This document shows, piece after piece, positions 6,370-12,531 of a stretch of 12,531 nucleotides of DNA. Source of the DNA: an uncultured Actinomycetes bacterium. Lineage in GTDB: Bacteria; Actinomycetota; Acidimicrobiia; Acidimicrobiales; RAAP-2. A program made the translations under genes and the position numbers. The notes below the pieces were generated by a model. The model made no database searches, was not told the DNA's origin, and saw nothing but the letters and a program-made list of their open reading frames with translations. How positions within the stretch are numbered: position 1 is the first letter of the stretch; every line of letters begins with the position of its first letter. The stretch is taken from positions 1 to 12,531 of the forward strand of contig CAITOG010000387.1 of assembly GCA_903893955.1 (NCBI GenBank), in the 5' to 3' direction.

Positions 6370-7983
6370 ATGGCTGAGATTCCCACTCCTGACCTGACCG
6401 CTGCTGCGGCCGCTGTCGCGGTCGCCCAGGATGTCGTCGACAAGGCGGTCCTCGCTCTCAAGGCGAACGGTGGTGTCGACGCCAACCAGGTCGTGGCCTA
6501 TGACATCGCCCACGCGGCTTCGGCGATCGGCACCGCCCGCTCCACACTCGACTACGGCGCCAAGGGCGAGATCGAGGCCAAGATCGCCTGCGCATTCATC
6601 GCCGACGCACTCCGAGACATCGGGCAGCGCATCCTTGGTCGAGAGGCCCTCTTCGGAGTCTCGAGCCAGTGGATGGAGCCTGCTGCTGCCTTCGTCACCA
6701 CGTTCTGCGACCCTGATTTCCTCGCAACGCTGGCCGGCGAGACCGGCCCTCGCCACCTCGACCAGGACTTCGAGCTGGTCGCCGACACGTTCCACAGGTT
6801 CGCAGAGGAGCAGATCCGCCCAAGGGCCGAGCACATCCACCGTGAGAACGCCGACATCCCTGAGGACCTCATCCAGGCCTTGGCTGAGATCGGCGGCATG
6901 GGGCTGAGCGTTCCCGAGGAGTACGGCGGCTTCGCCAGCGGCGGCGAGGCTGACTACATCGGGATGGTCGTTGCCACAGAGGAGCTGACCTGGGGGTCGC
7001 TCGGTGCTGGTGGCGCACTCATCACGAGACCTGAGATCCTCGCCAGAGCAGTCCTCAGCGGCGGCACCGAGGAGCAGAAGGAGCGGTGGCTCCCAAAGCT
7101 GGCCACCGCGGAGATCATGAACGCAGTGGCGGTCACCGAACCTGACTACGGCTCTGACGTTGCCGGTGTGACGACCATGGCCACCAAGACTGACGGCGGG
7201 TGGCTCATCAACGGGACCAAGACCTGGTGCACCTTCGCCGCACGAGCCGATGTGCTGATGCTCTTGGCCCGCACCGACCCCGATCGATCAAAGACACACC
7301 GAGGCCTCTCGCTCTTCGTGGTCGACAAGCCACAGGCCGATGGCCACGGCTTCATCTTCACCCAGGACGCCAGCAGCGAGGGTCGCGGCGACGCAGACGG
7401 ACGCATGGAAGGCCGACCGATCGACACCATCGGTTACCGAGGCATGCACTCCTACGAGATCGCCTTCGACAACTGGTTCGTCCCGGACGCAAACCTCGTG
7501 GGCGGCGATGAGGGGATCGGTCGCGGCTTCTACTACCAGATGGCGGGTTTCGAGAACGGCCGGATCCAGACCGCTGCTCGTGCGGTCGGCCTGATGCAGG
7601 CTGCCTATGAGGCGGCCTATGAGTACGCGGAGAACCGCAAGGTCTTCGGTTCGGCGATCATCGAGTACCAGCTCACCAAGGCCAAGCTCGCCAGGATGGC
7701 GGTCATCATCCAGGCCTGCCGGCAGTACTCGTTCGAGGTGGCCAGGCTGATGGCCAACGGCGAGGGCTCTCTCGAAGCCTCTATGGCCAAGGCATACGTC
7801 TGCAGGGCTGCCGAGTGGGTCACCCGCGAGGCGATGCAGATCCACGGCGGCATGGGCTACGCAGAGGAGTACGCGGTGAGCCGCTACTTCGTCGATGCCC
7901 GAGTGCTCTCCATCTTCGAAGGCGCCGACGAGACCCTCTGCCTCAAGGTCGTCGCTCGGCGACTTCTCGAGGACGCGAGCTAG
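6370..7983 (+). CDS. mcd: Acyl-CoA dehydrogenase family, probable (2S)-methylsuccinyl-CoA dehydrogenase
   Basis: 537 residues: about 130 helical residues precede a standard acyl-CoA dehydrogenase core (131-537). That N-terminal extension and total length match methylsuccinyl-CoA dehydrogenase of the ethylmalonyl-CoA pathway, an FAD enzyme converting (2S)-methylsuccinyl-CoA to mesaconyl-CoA. Core landmarks are AVAVTEPDYGSD (252-263), the strand WLINGTKTW (278-286), GYRGMHSYEIAFDNWFVP (355-372), GFENGRIQTAARA (393-405), the Arg/FAD segment RKVFG (423-427), QIHGGMGYAEEYAVSRYFVDAR (490-511) and SIFEGADE with likely catalytic base E517. The GMHSYEIAFDNWF and FEGADETLCL segments are ones I recall from Mcd rather than from general fatty-acid enzymes. 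The ATG at 6370 is fixed by the -10 box. Its stop lies six bases from a convergent gene. Confident of family, fairly confident of substrate. Confidence 0.9.
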   Translation: MAEIPTPDLTAAAAAVAVAQDVVDKAVLALKANGGVDANQVVAYDIAHAASAIGTARSTLDYGAKGEIEAKIACAFIADALRDIGQRILGREALFGVSSQWMEPAAAFVTTFCDPDFLATLAGETGPRHLDQDFELVADTFHRFAEEQIRPRAEHIHRENADIPEDLIQALAEIGGMGLSVPEEYGGFASGGEADYIGMVVATEELTWGSLGAGGALITRPEILARAVLSGGTEEQKERWLPKLATAEIMNAVAVTEPDYGSDVAGVTTMATKTDGGWLINGTKTWCTFAARADVLMLLARTDPDRSKTHRGLSLFVVDKPQADGHGFIFTQDASSEGRGDADGRMEGRPIDTIGYRGMHSYEIAFDNWFVPDANLVGGDEGIGRGFYYQMAGFENGRIQTAARAVGLMQAAYEAAYEYAENRKVFGSAIIEYQLTKAKLARMAVIIQACRQYSFEVARLMANGEGSLEASMAKAYVCRAAEWVTREAMQIHGGMGYAEEYAVSRYFVDARVLSIFEGADETLCLKVVARRLLEDAS

Positions 7984-7989
7984 TCCACC

Positions 7990-9147
7990 TCAGCGCGCCT
8001 GGGTCACGGCGACCTTGACGCCAGGAAACGTCCCGGGCGCGGGCCGCGGGACGACGGTCGACGACGACCGGCCGGCGAGAGCGGTCTTCAGCTGGAAGAC
8101 GGTGTAGTACTGCACCACAGGCCAGAACCGCTTCGGGCTCAGATCAGACGCCTGGCACCCATTGATGCCGAGAGCAGCAAGCTGGGGAGTGGTGAAGTGG
8201 TTGGCGACGGCGAAGTTGATGAGGCCGCCGCCCTGTCGGATCCCGACGCAGATGTCGGTGTAGGTGTTGTGCCCGAAGCCACCGATCTCGATGAGCGACT
8301 TCGGCGGAGGGAAGCTCTTGTACGTGGCGGCGACGGTTGCAGCAGGGACCGCAGTGTCCTTGGTTGCGCCGATGATCATCGTGGGCTTCGACGCGGGGGG
8401 ACCAGCGGGTCCGACCGGCGCCCACCCGATCGCCGTCGAGATCCTTGGCGAGGTCAGCGCATCGAACGCAGTCCTGCCGCCGGCCGAGTGTCCGACCGCC
8501 GCTACTGAACGGGGGTTGAGCGAACCGAAGAGGACCGAGCTCGACGATGACGCTGCCTTGGTCACCACAGCAAGAGAGCGGAGCATGATCGACCGATCGA
8601 GCGCCGGGGATGGCTTGGGAACCCCCTTGAGCGCTTGGCTGGCCAGTCCCCTCTCGAGGTAGTCGGCGCTCACGACCACGTAGCCCCACGACGCGATGCC
8701 GGTCAGCAGGTTCGAGTAGTACAGCCGCTCTCCGCCGAAGCCGTGGCTGAAGAGCACGACGGGAAAGTGCCCTCGCTGAGCCGGCCATGGATCACCGTTG
8801 CAGCCGAGCAGCGTGCCTGGGACGATCTGGGTGGTGTTGTACTGGGAGGGCAGGATCGATTGGAGCGATGCCGGCAGCGTCTGGGCCTCTGTGTACTGGA
8901 AGACCCCCCGGCAGTCGTTGCCAGGGAGCCTCGAGTTGGCCGGGTAGTAGACGGTCGCAGACCGCTCCCCGAGGATTGGTCCAGCAGACCCGAGGTCGAG
9001 TGTGGTGACGCTGACTTGGTGCGGGCCGAGCTGCTCGTAGTGGGCAGTCGACGCGGTCGTGGTCGGGGCGGTTGACGTCGTGGATCCACCACAGGCGCTC
9101 GCCAGCACTGCGATACACGTCAGCACCCCGAGTGCGACCTTCGTCAT
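7990..9147 (-). CDS. Secreted lipoprotein alpha/beta hydrolase (PAF-acetylhydrolase/dienelactone-like)
   Basis: 385 residues. The N-terminus is a lipoprotein signal: MTK, a hydrophobic run to residue 16, then LASAC with the cysteine at 19, followed by a Ser/Thr-rich tether. Ala at -3 of the lipobox is tolerated but not the commonest residue. The catalytic domain has SHGFGGE (134-140, oxyanion turn), GHSAGG (219-224, nucleophile S221), GATKDTAVP (260-268, acid D264) and GFGHNTYTD (290-298, base H293). Six or so cysteines in the mature part could form disulfides outside the membrane. It is probably an esterase or lipase on the cell surface; the substrate is unknown. GGGGGG about eight bases before the ATG is one of few Shine-Dalgarno-like sites here. 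It follows the dienelactone hydrolase by 40 bases. Confidence 0.87.
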   Translation of the reverse strand: MTKVALGVLTCIAVLASACGGSTTSTAPTTTASTAHYEQLGPHQVSVTTLDLGSAGPILGERSATVYYPANSRLPGNDCRGVFQYTEAQTLPASLQSILPSQYNTTQIVPGTLLGCNGDPWPAQRGHFPVVLFSHGFGGERLYYSNLLTGIASWGYVVVSADYLERGLASQALKGVPKPSPALDRSIMLRSLAVVTKAASSSSSVLFGSLNPRSVAAVGHSAGGRTAFDALTSPRISTAIGWAPVGPAGPPASKPTMIIGATKDTAVPAATVAATYKSFPPPKSLIEIGGFGHNTYTDICVGIRQGGGLINFAVANHFTTPQLAALGINGCQASDLSPKRFWPVVQYYTVFQLKTALAGRSSSTVVPRPAPGTFPGVKVAVTQAR

Positions 9148-9187
9148 CTCATCCCCCCGATGTCCAACGTGGGGCTCGGCTCCGCCC

Positions 9188-9877
9188 TCAGGTCAGATGA
9201 TCGCGCAGGAAGGCCGCGGAGCGCTCGAAGAGCAGGGCTGCGGCTGCCTCGTCGAAGACCTCGGGTCGATCCTCATTGAAGAAGGCATGGTCGCATCCCG
9301 GGTAGACGTGGAGCTCCACCTCGTGCCCGAGAGCCGAGAGGGTCCCGGCGAGCTGTTCGGCATCGTCAGGGGTGAACGATCCGTCGAGGGCCGCGCAGTG
9401 GATCTGCGTTGCTGCGGTTGTCTTGGTGTAGTCAGGCTTGGAGGCCTCCCATGGATGCACCCCGTAGCAGGGGATCACCGCGGCGACAGCGTCAGGGCGC
9501 AGCGTGCCGAGCACGAGTGCAAGGCCGCCACCCATGCAGAAGCCGATCACGCCGACCGTCTCTCCGGTCGAGCGCTCAAGCAGCGCGTCGACTGCCCCTG
9601 AGAGGTCCCGAGCCGCCACGTCCATCTCGAGGGCCATCATCTCCTTGGCCGCCTCGTCGGGCTCGTGGAGCGGGACAACGACACCGTCGTAGAGGTCCGG
9701 TGCCAAGGCGACGAAGCCAGCATCTGCGAAACGGTCGCACGTCGTTTCGATCTGATCGACGACCCCCCACCACTCTTGGATGACGATGACCCCTGGCCCG
9801 ACCCCTCCAGAAGGGGTGGCAAGGTAGCCCTTGACCGGATTGCCGTCATGATCGCTGAACTCGATGGTCTCTCCCAT
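9188..9877 (-). CDS. Dienelactone hydrolase family protein
   Basis: 229 residues, matching the family length. It has QEWWGV (34-39), the conserved Glu-containing turn; DRFADAGFVALAPDLY (48-63); GFCMGGG (112-118) with nucleophile C114; D165 in ALDGSFTP as likely acid; and DHAFFN (196-201) with base H197. A cysteine nucleophile marks the dienelactone hydrolase group, which opens lactone rings in aromatic ring-cleavage pathways; many genomic copies act on other esters. No other aromatic degradation gene is near, so the substrate is open. A reading from 9970 adds 31 residues, but ATG 9877 is chosen because TATGGT lies seven bases upstream and the family begins at this point. Cytosolic: no signal peptide. 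Confidence 0.9.
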   Translation of the reverse strand: MGETIEFSDHDGNPVKGYLATPSGGVGPGVIVIQEWWGVVDQIETTCDRFADAGFVALAPDLYDGVVVPLHEPDEAAKEMMALEMDVAARDLSGAVDALLERSTGETVGVIGFCMGGGLALVLGTLRPDAVAAVIPCYGVHPWEASKPDYTKTTAATQIHCAALDGSFTPDDAEQLAGTLSALGHEVELHVYPGCDHAFFNEDRPEVFDEAAAALLFERSAAFLRDHLT

Positions 9878-9884
9878 GTGACTG

Positions 9885-9890
9885 ACCATA
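9885..9890 (-). promoter_or_regulatory. -10 box (TATGGT) for leaderless dienelactone hydrolase transcript
   Basis: TATGGT on the minus strand is followed by CAGTCAC (seven bases) and the ATG at 9877. It is the same hexamer as upstream of the DUF6941-like gene. No Shine-Dalgarno is visible. Confidence 0.55.
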
Positions 9891-9929
9891 TCCCTGTGTC
9901 GGGCGTCGAGCAGGGGTGGGTGGCTTGCA

Positions 9930-9948
9930 GGCACACCGGTGGCGTGCC
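9930..9948. repeat. Imperfect 19-bp palindrome in divergent promoter region
   Basis: GGCACACC and GGCGTGCC flank GGT, giving seven of eight complementary pairs. It lies 53 bases before the dienelactone hydrolase start and 50 before the NlpC/P60 ATG, where a regulator could act on either gene. It may equally be chance in GC-rich DNA. Confidence 0.35.
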
Positions 9949-9998
9949 AGACTCTCTTCATCGTGATCAACGCCGAAGGCAGTTCCTGCCAGACGACG

Positions 9999-11126
9999 AT
10001 GTGGTCGCGGAAGGCTCTTCAGAGGGCTTACCGTGCCGCTGGGCCATTCGTGGCCATAGCAGCAGTGTGTGCAAGCACTGTTCTTCCCCTTGCGCGCCCC
10101 GCCGCAGCTGACCAGCTCTCGGATGCGAAGGCGCAGGCCGCTTCGCTCGAGGCCAAGATCCAGGCCACTGGAGCCCAGATCTCTGCACTTGGTCAGCAGT
10201 ACGACGCTGCGCAGTACCACCAGCAGCAGCTCCAGGATCAGATCAACGCAACCAAGGCAGCGATCGCCAAGGCGCGAGCGAACGTCGTCTCTGATCAGTC
10301 ATCGCTTCGCAAGGCTGCCATCAACGCCTACATCTCGAACAACACCGGCTCGACCGCCAACCCCCTGTTCTCGTCGAACGAGAAGACCTTCGCTGCGAAG
10401 GTCGTCTACACGAAGATCGCCGAAGGCACCTTGAACACAGCGGTCGCCAACCTCACGAACTCGAAGGACACGCTCGCCTCGCAGGAGTCTCGCCTCCAGA
10501 CCCAAGAGGCTGCCGCCGCAGCCGCCACGGCATCAGCAGCAGCCTCCGTCCAGCAGGCCCAATCACTTCAGGCGCAGCAGGACGCCAACCTCGCCCAGGT
10601 CAAGGGGCAGGTTGCTGAGCTGATCAAGCAAGATCAGGCACAGGCGGCTGCAGCCCAGAAGGCACAGGCGCAGGCAGCAGCCACGGCGACCAAGGCGCCG
10701 AGCTCCTCAGGATCTTCCGGCAGCACCGGTGGCGGTGGCGGTGGCGGTTCCTTCCCACCACCCCCGTCGAACGCTGGGCCTGGCGCTGTGGCAGTTGCTG
10801 CAGCTGAGAGCCAGATCGGCGTGCCGTACCAGTGGGCGGCCTCAAGTCCTGGCGTCGCCTTCGACTGCTCTGGTCTGACCATGTGGGCCTGGTCACAGGC
10901 CGGTGTGAGCCTCCCCCACTACTCAGGTGGCCAAGAGGCGGATTCCGCACCCGTGCCGAGCCTCGCTGCAGCTGAGCCTGGCGACCTGCTGTTCTGGGGA
11001 CCAGGTGGCAGCGAGCACGTCGCCATGTACATCGGTGGCGGGATGATGATCGAGGCTCCGTACACCGGCGCCACCGTTCACATCACCCCGGTGCGGATGG
11101 ACTTCCAGGCAATCGGTCGTCCCTGA
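9999..11126 (+). CDS. Secreted NlpC/P60 peptidoglycan endopeptidase (RipA-like)
   Basis: 375 residues. A Sec signal peptide (positive WSRKALQRAYR, hydrophobic core about 14-30, cleavage after ARPAAA near residue 37) is followed by a long Ala/Gln-rich coiled coil (about 38-230), a Gly/Ser/Pro linker (233-258), and the NlpC/P60 domain (about 262-375). The catalytic set is C290 (FDCSG), H340 (EHVAMYIGGG) and E352 (MIEAP), matching the Cys-His-Glu of RipA-type hydrolases that cut stem peptides during cell separation. The coiled coil probably holds the enzyme inactive or binds an FtsEX-like partner; this is inference. ATG 9999 gives a normal signal peptide. A GTG at 9963 with GACTCT seven bases upstream would add twelve residues. 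A small hairpin (GGCAG-TTC-CTGCC, 9978-9990) lies in between. Confidence 0.92.
   Translation: MWSRKALQRAYRAAGPFVAIAAVCASTVLPLARPAAADQLSDAKAQAASLEAKIQATGAQISALGQQYDAAQYHQQQLQDQINATKAAIAKARANVVSDQSSLRKAAINAYISNNTGSTANPLFSSNEKTFAAKVVYTKIAEGTLNTAVANLTNSKDTLASQESRLQTQEAAAAAATASAAASVQQAQSLQAQQDANLAQVKGQVAELIKQDQAQAAAAQKAQAQAAATATKAPSSSGSSGSTGGGGGGGSFPPPPSNAGPGAVAVAAAESQIGVPYQWAASSPGVAFDCSGLTMWAWSQAGVSLPHYSGGQEADSAPVPSLAAAEPGDLLFWGPGGSEHVAMYIGGGMMIEAPYTGATVHITPVRMDFQAIGRP
10728..10748 (+). repeat. GGTGGC tandem repeat coding for the Gly linker
   Basis: Three and a half copies of the hexamer GGTGGC encode seven glycines in the linker between the coiled coil and the NlpC/P60 domain. Slippage here would change linker length in frame if it occurred in whole copies. 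Confidence 0.7.
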
Positions 11127-11136
11127 CCGACTGGCC

Positions 11137-11156
11137 CTCGTAGCCAGCGCTACGAG
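11137..11156 (+). terminator. Hairpin between nlpC/P60 and lgt genes
   Basis: CTCGTAGC (11137-11144) and GCTACGAG (11149-11156) form a perfect eight-pair stem with a four-base loop, eleven bases after the NlpC/P60 stop and ten before the lgt GTG. Only TT follows, so it would be a U-poor hairpin of the kind common in actinobacteria. It may end the upstream transcript, stabilise its 3' end, or hold the lgt start region. Confidence 0.5.
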
Positions 11157-11166
11157 TTGACGCATC

Positions 11167-11988
11167 GTGCGACCGATCCCCACTGCGTTCCACATCGGGC
11201 CGCTTGAGATCCACACCTATGGGATCGGGCTGGCGATCACGTTCTGGTTCGCGTTCCGGTACTTCGAGCGCCGGCTCGCCGCACGGGGCTTCCCCACCGA
11301 CTGGGTCGCCACGATGTTCCTCTGGGTCATCGCTGCAGCCATCGTCGGCGCACGCGCCATGCATGTCCTTTCCAACCTTGGCTACTACTCATCGCACCCC
11401 GCCCAGATCTTTGCCATCTGGCAGGGAGGGCTCTCCTCGTTCGGTGGATTGATCCTCGCCGTCCCTGTTGCCATCTTCATCGCGCATCGCAGATGCCCTG
11501 AGCTCGGCGTGCTTGAGGGTCTCGACATCGTGGCTCCCGTCCTGATGGCGGCATGGGCGATCGGACGCCTGCTCGGACCCCAGATGATGGTCGCTGGCGG
11601 AGGCCACCAGACGACCCAGTGGTTCGGCATGTACTACGAGGGCCAAGAGGGTCGGAGGGTTCCGGTCCCAGTCATCCAGGCCATCGAGGATTTCGCCACC
11701 TACCTAATCTTGATCTTCACCGAGCGCCGCCTGGCGCGCCGAGAGGCTGAGCATCCAGAGACCCCCAAGGTGCCGGGAACGGTCATCGGGCTTGCCATGA
11801 TCATCTGGGGGATCACCCGAGGACTCGACGAGCACTTCCTCCTCGATGACATCGGCCACCTCGGCTCAGTCCTCGTCCAAGGGGCCAGCGTCTTGCTGAT
11901 CATCGGTGGCGCCATCATCTTGTGGTCCACCGCACGTCGCCGGCGGCAGAGCCTGGACCGGTCACCCAAGCAAGCCCATCAGGTCTGA
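11167..11988 (+). CDS. lgt: Prolipoprotein diacylglyceryl transferase (Lgt), divergent
   Basis: 273 residues with about seven membrane segments. Lgt moves diacylglycerol from phosphatidylglycerol to the lipobox cysteine of prolipoproteins. Kept family features are FHIGPLEIHTYG (8-19), the IWQGGLSSFGGLI turn (about 89-101), the AIGR arginine, and ITRGLDE near the C-terminus, which align by eye to E. coli Y26, R143, R239 and E243. The GRxGNFxNxE signature is replaced by GRLLGPQMMVAGGGH, so the usual Asn and Glu are missing, and the E. coli H103 position is Phe. It may be a divergent branch of active Lgt or a paralogue. GTG 11167 is chosen by homology; there is no Shine-Dalgarno and no clear -10 box. 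The lipoprotein at 7990-9147 is a potential substrate. Confidence 0.85.
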   Translation: MRPIPTAFHIGPLEIHTYGIGLAITFWFAFRYFERRLAARGFPTDWVATMFLWVIAAAIVGARAMHVLSNLGYYSSHPAQIFAIWQGGLSSFGGLILAVPVAIFIAHRRCPELGVLEGLDIVAPVLMAAWAIGRLLGPQMMVAGGGHQTTQWFGMYYEGQEGRRVPVPVIQAIEDFATYLILIFTERRLARREAEHPETPKVPGTVIGLAMIIWGITRGLDEHFLLDDIGHLGSVLVQGASVLLIIGGAIILWSTARRRRQSLDRSPKQAHQV

Positions 11989-11999
11989 ACTGCGCCTGT

Positions 12000-12005
12000 T
12001 ACGGT
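12000..12005 (+). promoter_or_regulatory. -10 box (TACGGT) for leaderless glycosyltransferase transcript
   Basis: TACGGT is followed by seven bases (CGCCTCG) and the ATG at 12013, in the 24-base gap after lgt. No Shine-Dalgarno is visible. Confidence 0.55.
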
Positions 12006-12012
12006 CGCCTCG

Positions 12013-12531
12013 ATGAGCACCGCTGAGCGTCGATCCGCCGGACTGTCCGCAGTCGTGGTGGGAGCCAGCGTCAGCTTCATCGCACTGTGGTCGGCGATGA
12101 TCTTCGAGTTCGTCACCAAGGGGTGGTGGGTGGTCGCTGTCGAGCCATCAAGGCGTTTCGAGGATCTCTACGAGCGGTTCTCCGACGGCAGCGTGCTCCT
12201 CCATGGTGGCAACCTCTACGCGCTCCGCCCCCAGCTCAACAACACCAACCCCCCGTTCGTCACCCTCGCCTATCTGCCCCTCCGGGTGCTCGGGCACAGC
12301 GGCGGGGCCTACGTGATGACGTTCATCTCGACTGCGTGCATCGCAGCCGTCGCCATCATCGCCATCCGCCAGGTGACGGCGATCGACCGGTTGACCGCGA
12401 TCCTGCTCGGCAGCTTCGTCGGCGTCCCGGTCGCGCTGCTGACCTCCTACCCACTCCAGGTGATGTACCGAGAGGGGCAGATCCGTGCACTGGTCATGGT
12501 GCTGGTGGTCGCCGACCTCCTCCTCGTCCCC
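12013..12531 (+). CDS. GT87-like (DUF2029) membrane glycosyltransferase, 5' part only
   Basis: 173 codons are open from the ATG at 12013 to the window end; the C-terminal part is missing. A membrane segment at about 9-33 is followed by an outside loop with RFEDLYERFSDG (48-59), LLHGGNLYAL (62-71), NPPFVTLAYLPL (79-90), then further membrane segments (about 99-118 and 127-145) and YREGQIRAL (152-160). Acidic residues in the first loop, the G-x-LY then PPF-x-x-L-x-x-PL order, and the GQ-x-x-x-L motif resemble polyprenyl-phosphate-mannose-dependent mannosyltransferases of GT87. It would add a sugar to an envelope glycolipid or glycan on the outer face. Because only the first 40% or so is visible, another GT-C family cannot be excluded. 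Confidence 0.72.
   Translation, partial: MSTAERRSAGLSAVVVGASVSFIALWSAMIFEFVTKGWWVVAVEPSRRFEDLYERFSDGSVLLHGGNLYALRPQLNNTNPPFVTLAYLPLRVLGHSGGAYVMTFISTACIAAVAIIAIRQVTAIDRLTAILLGSFVGVPVALLTSYPLQVMYREGQIRALVMVLVVADLLLVP

Noticed and set aside
5334..6485. 383-codon open frame on the minus strand
   Set aside because: It runs antisense through the methyltransferase and into the DUF6941-like gene and mcd; its translation shows no family motif. Such frames are expected opposite GC-rich genes.
10728..10748. Hexamer repeat as a possible contingency locus or array
   Set aside because: Only three and a half units, in frame, coding a glycine linker; there is no sign of switching and no spacers.
11156..11161. 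TTGAC-like -35 element before lgt
   Set aside because: It starts only about ten bases before the lgt GTG with no -10 at a workable distance downstream, so it cannot serve as a -35 for that gene.
1..12531. Mobile element, defence, toxin-antitoxin, secondary-metabolite or CRISPR system
   Set aside because: All coding space is taken by housekeeping or metabolic families; no transposase, integrase, nuclease-effector or repeat array was found, and base composition looks even across genes.

Overview
The window looks like ordinary chromosome from a high-GC actinobacterium, and I lean towards an Acidimicrobiia-type lineage. The reasons are the strong G/C third-position bias, frequent GTG starts, a RipA-like NlpC/P60 hydrolase with a coiled coil, a MutY with an actinobacterial-style C-terminal tail, and short gaps with few Shine-Dalgarno sequences. 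Taxonomy is inferred from style, not from a marker gene. There is no rRNA, tRNA, CRISPR array, insertion sequence, phage or defence gene. Thirteen genes are supported; the first and last run off the window edges.

Layout. (1) Positions 1-2800, minus strand, read right to left: a metallo-beta-lactamase-fold hydrolase overlapping (GTGA) a flavin reductase, then an RmlC-like sugar epimerase with its own promoter, then a two-membrane-segment protein with a RodZ-type C-terminal (DUF4115-like) domain, cut by the window edge. (2) 2844-3713, plus: an epoxide-hydrolase-type alpha/beta hydrolase, divergent from the MBL gene. (3) 3717-5578, minus: a small conserved protein (DUF6941-like), a MaoC-type dehydratase resembling mesaconyl-CoA hydratase, and MutY. 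(4) 5640-7983, plus: a SAM methyltransferase and a 537-residue acyl-CoA dehydrogenase that closely resembles (2S)-methylsuccinyl-CoA dehydrogenase. (5) 7990-9877, minus: dienelactone hydrolase, then a secreted lipoprotein hydrolase. (6) 9999-12531, plus: NlpC/P60 peptidoglycan hydrolase, a divergent Lgt, and the start of a GT87-like membrane glycosyltransferase.

How the genes work together. The MaoC and acyl-CoA dehydrogenase genes encode what look like two consecutive steps of the ethylmalonyl-CoA pathway (methylsuccinyl-CoA to mesaconyl-CoA to beta-methylmalyl-CoA), which suggests the host assimilates C2 units by that route. Several other genes act at the cell envelope: RodZ-like, RmlC-like, NlpC/P60, Lgt, GT87 and the lipoprotein.

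The strongest signal not explained by the genes is regulatory. Seven genes have a TANNNT -10 box ending 6-8 bases before an ATG or GTG, with no Shine-Dalgarno. This points to leaderless transcription as the local norm, and it also helps choose start codons. I did not find a convincing novel multi-gene system. The best leads are the leaderless architecture, the Lgt lacking several canonical residues, and the RmlC-like protein with altered active-site positions.
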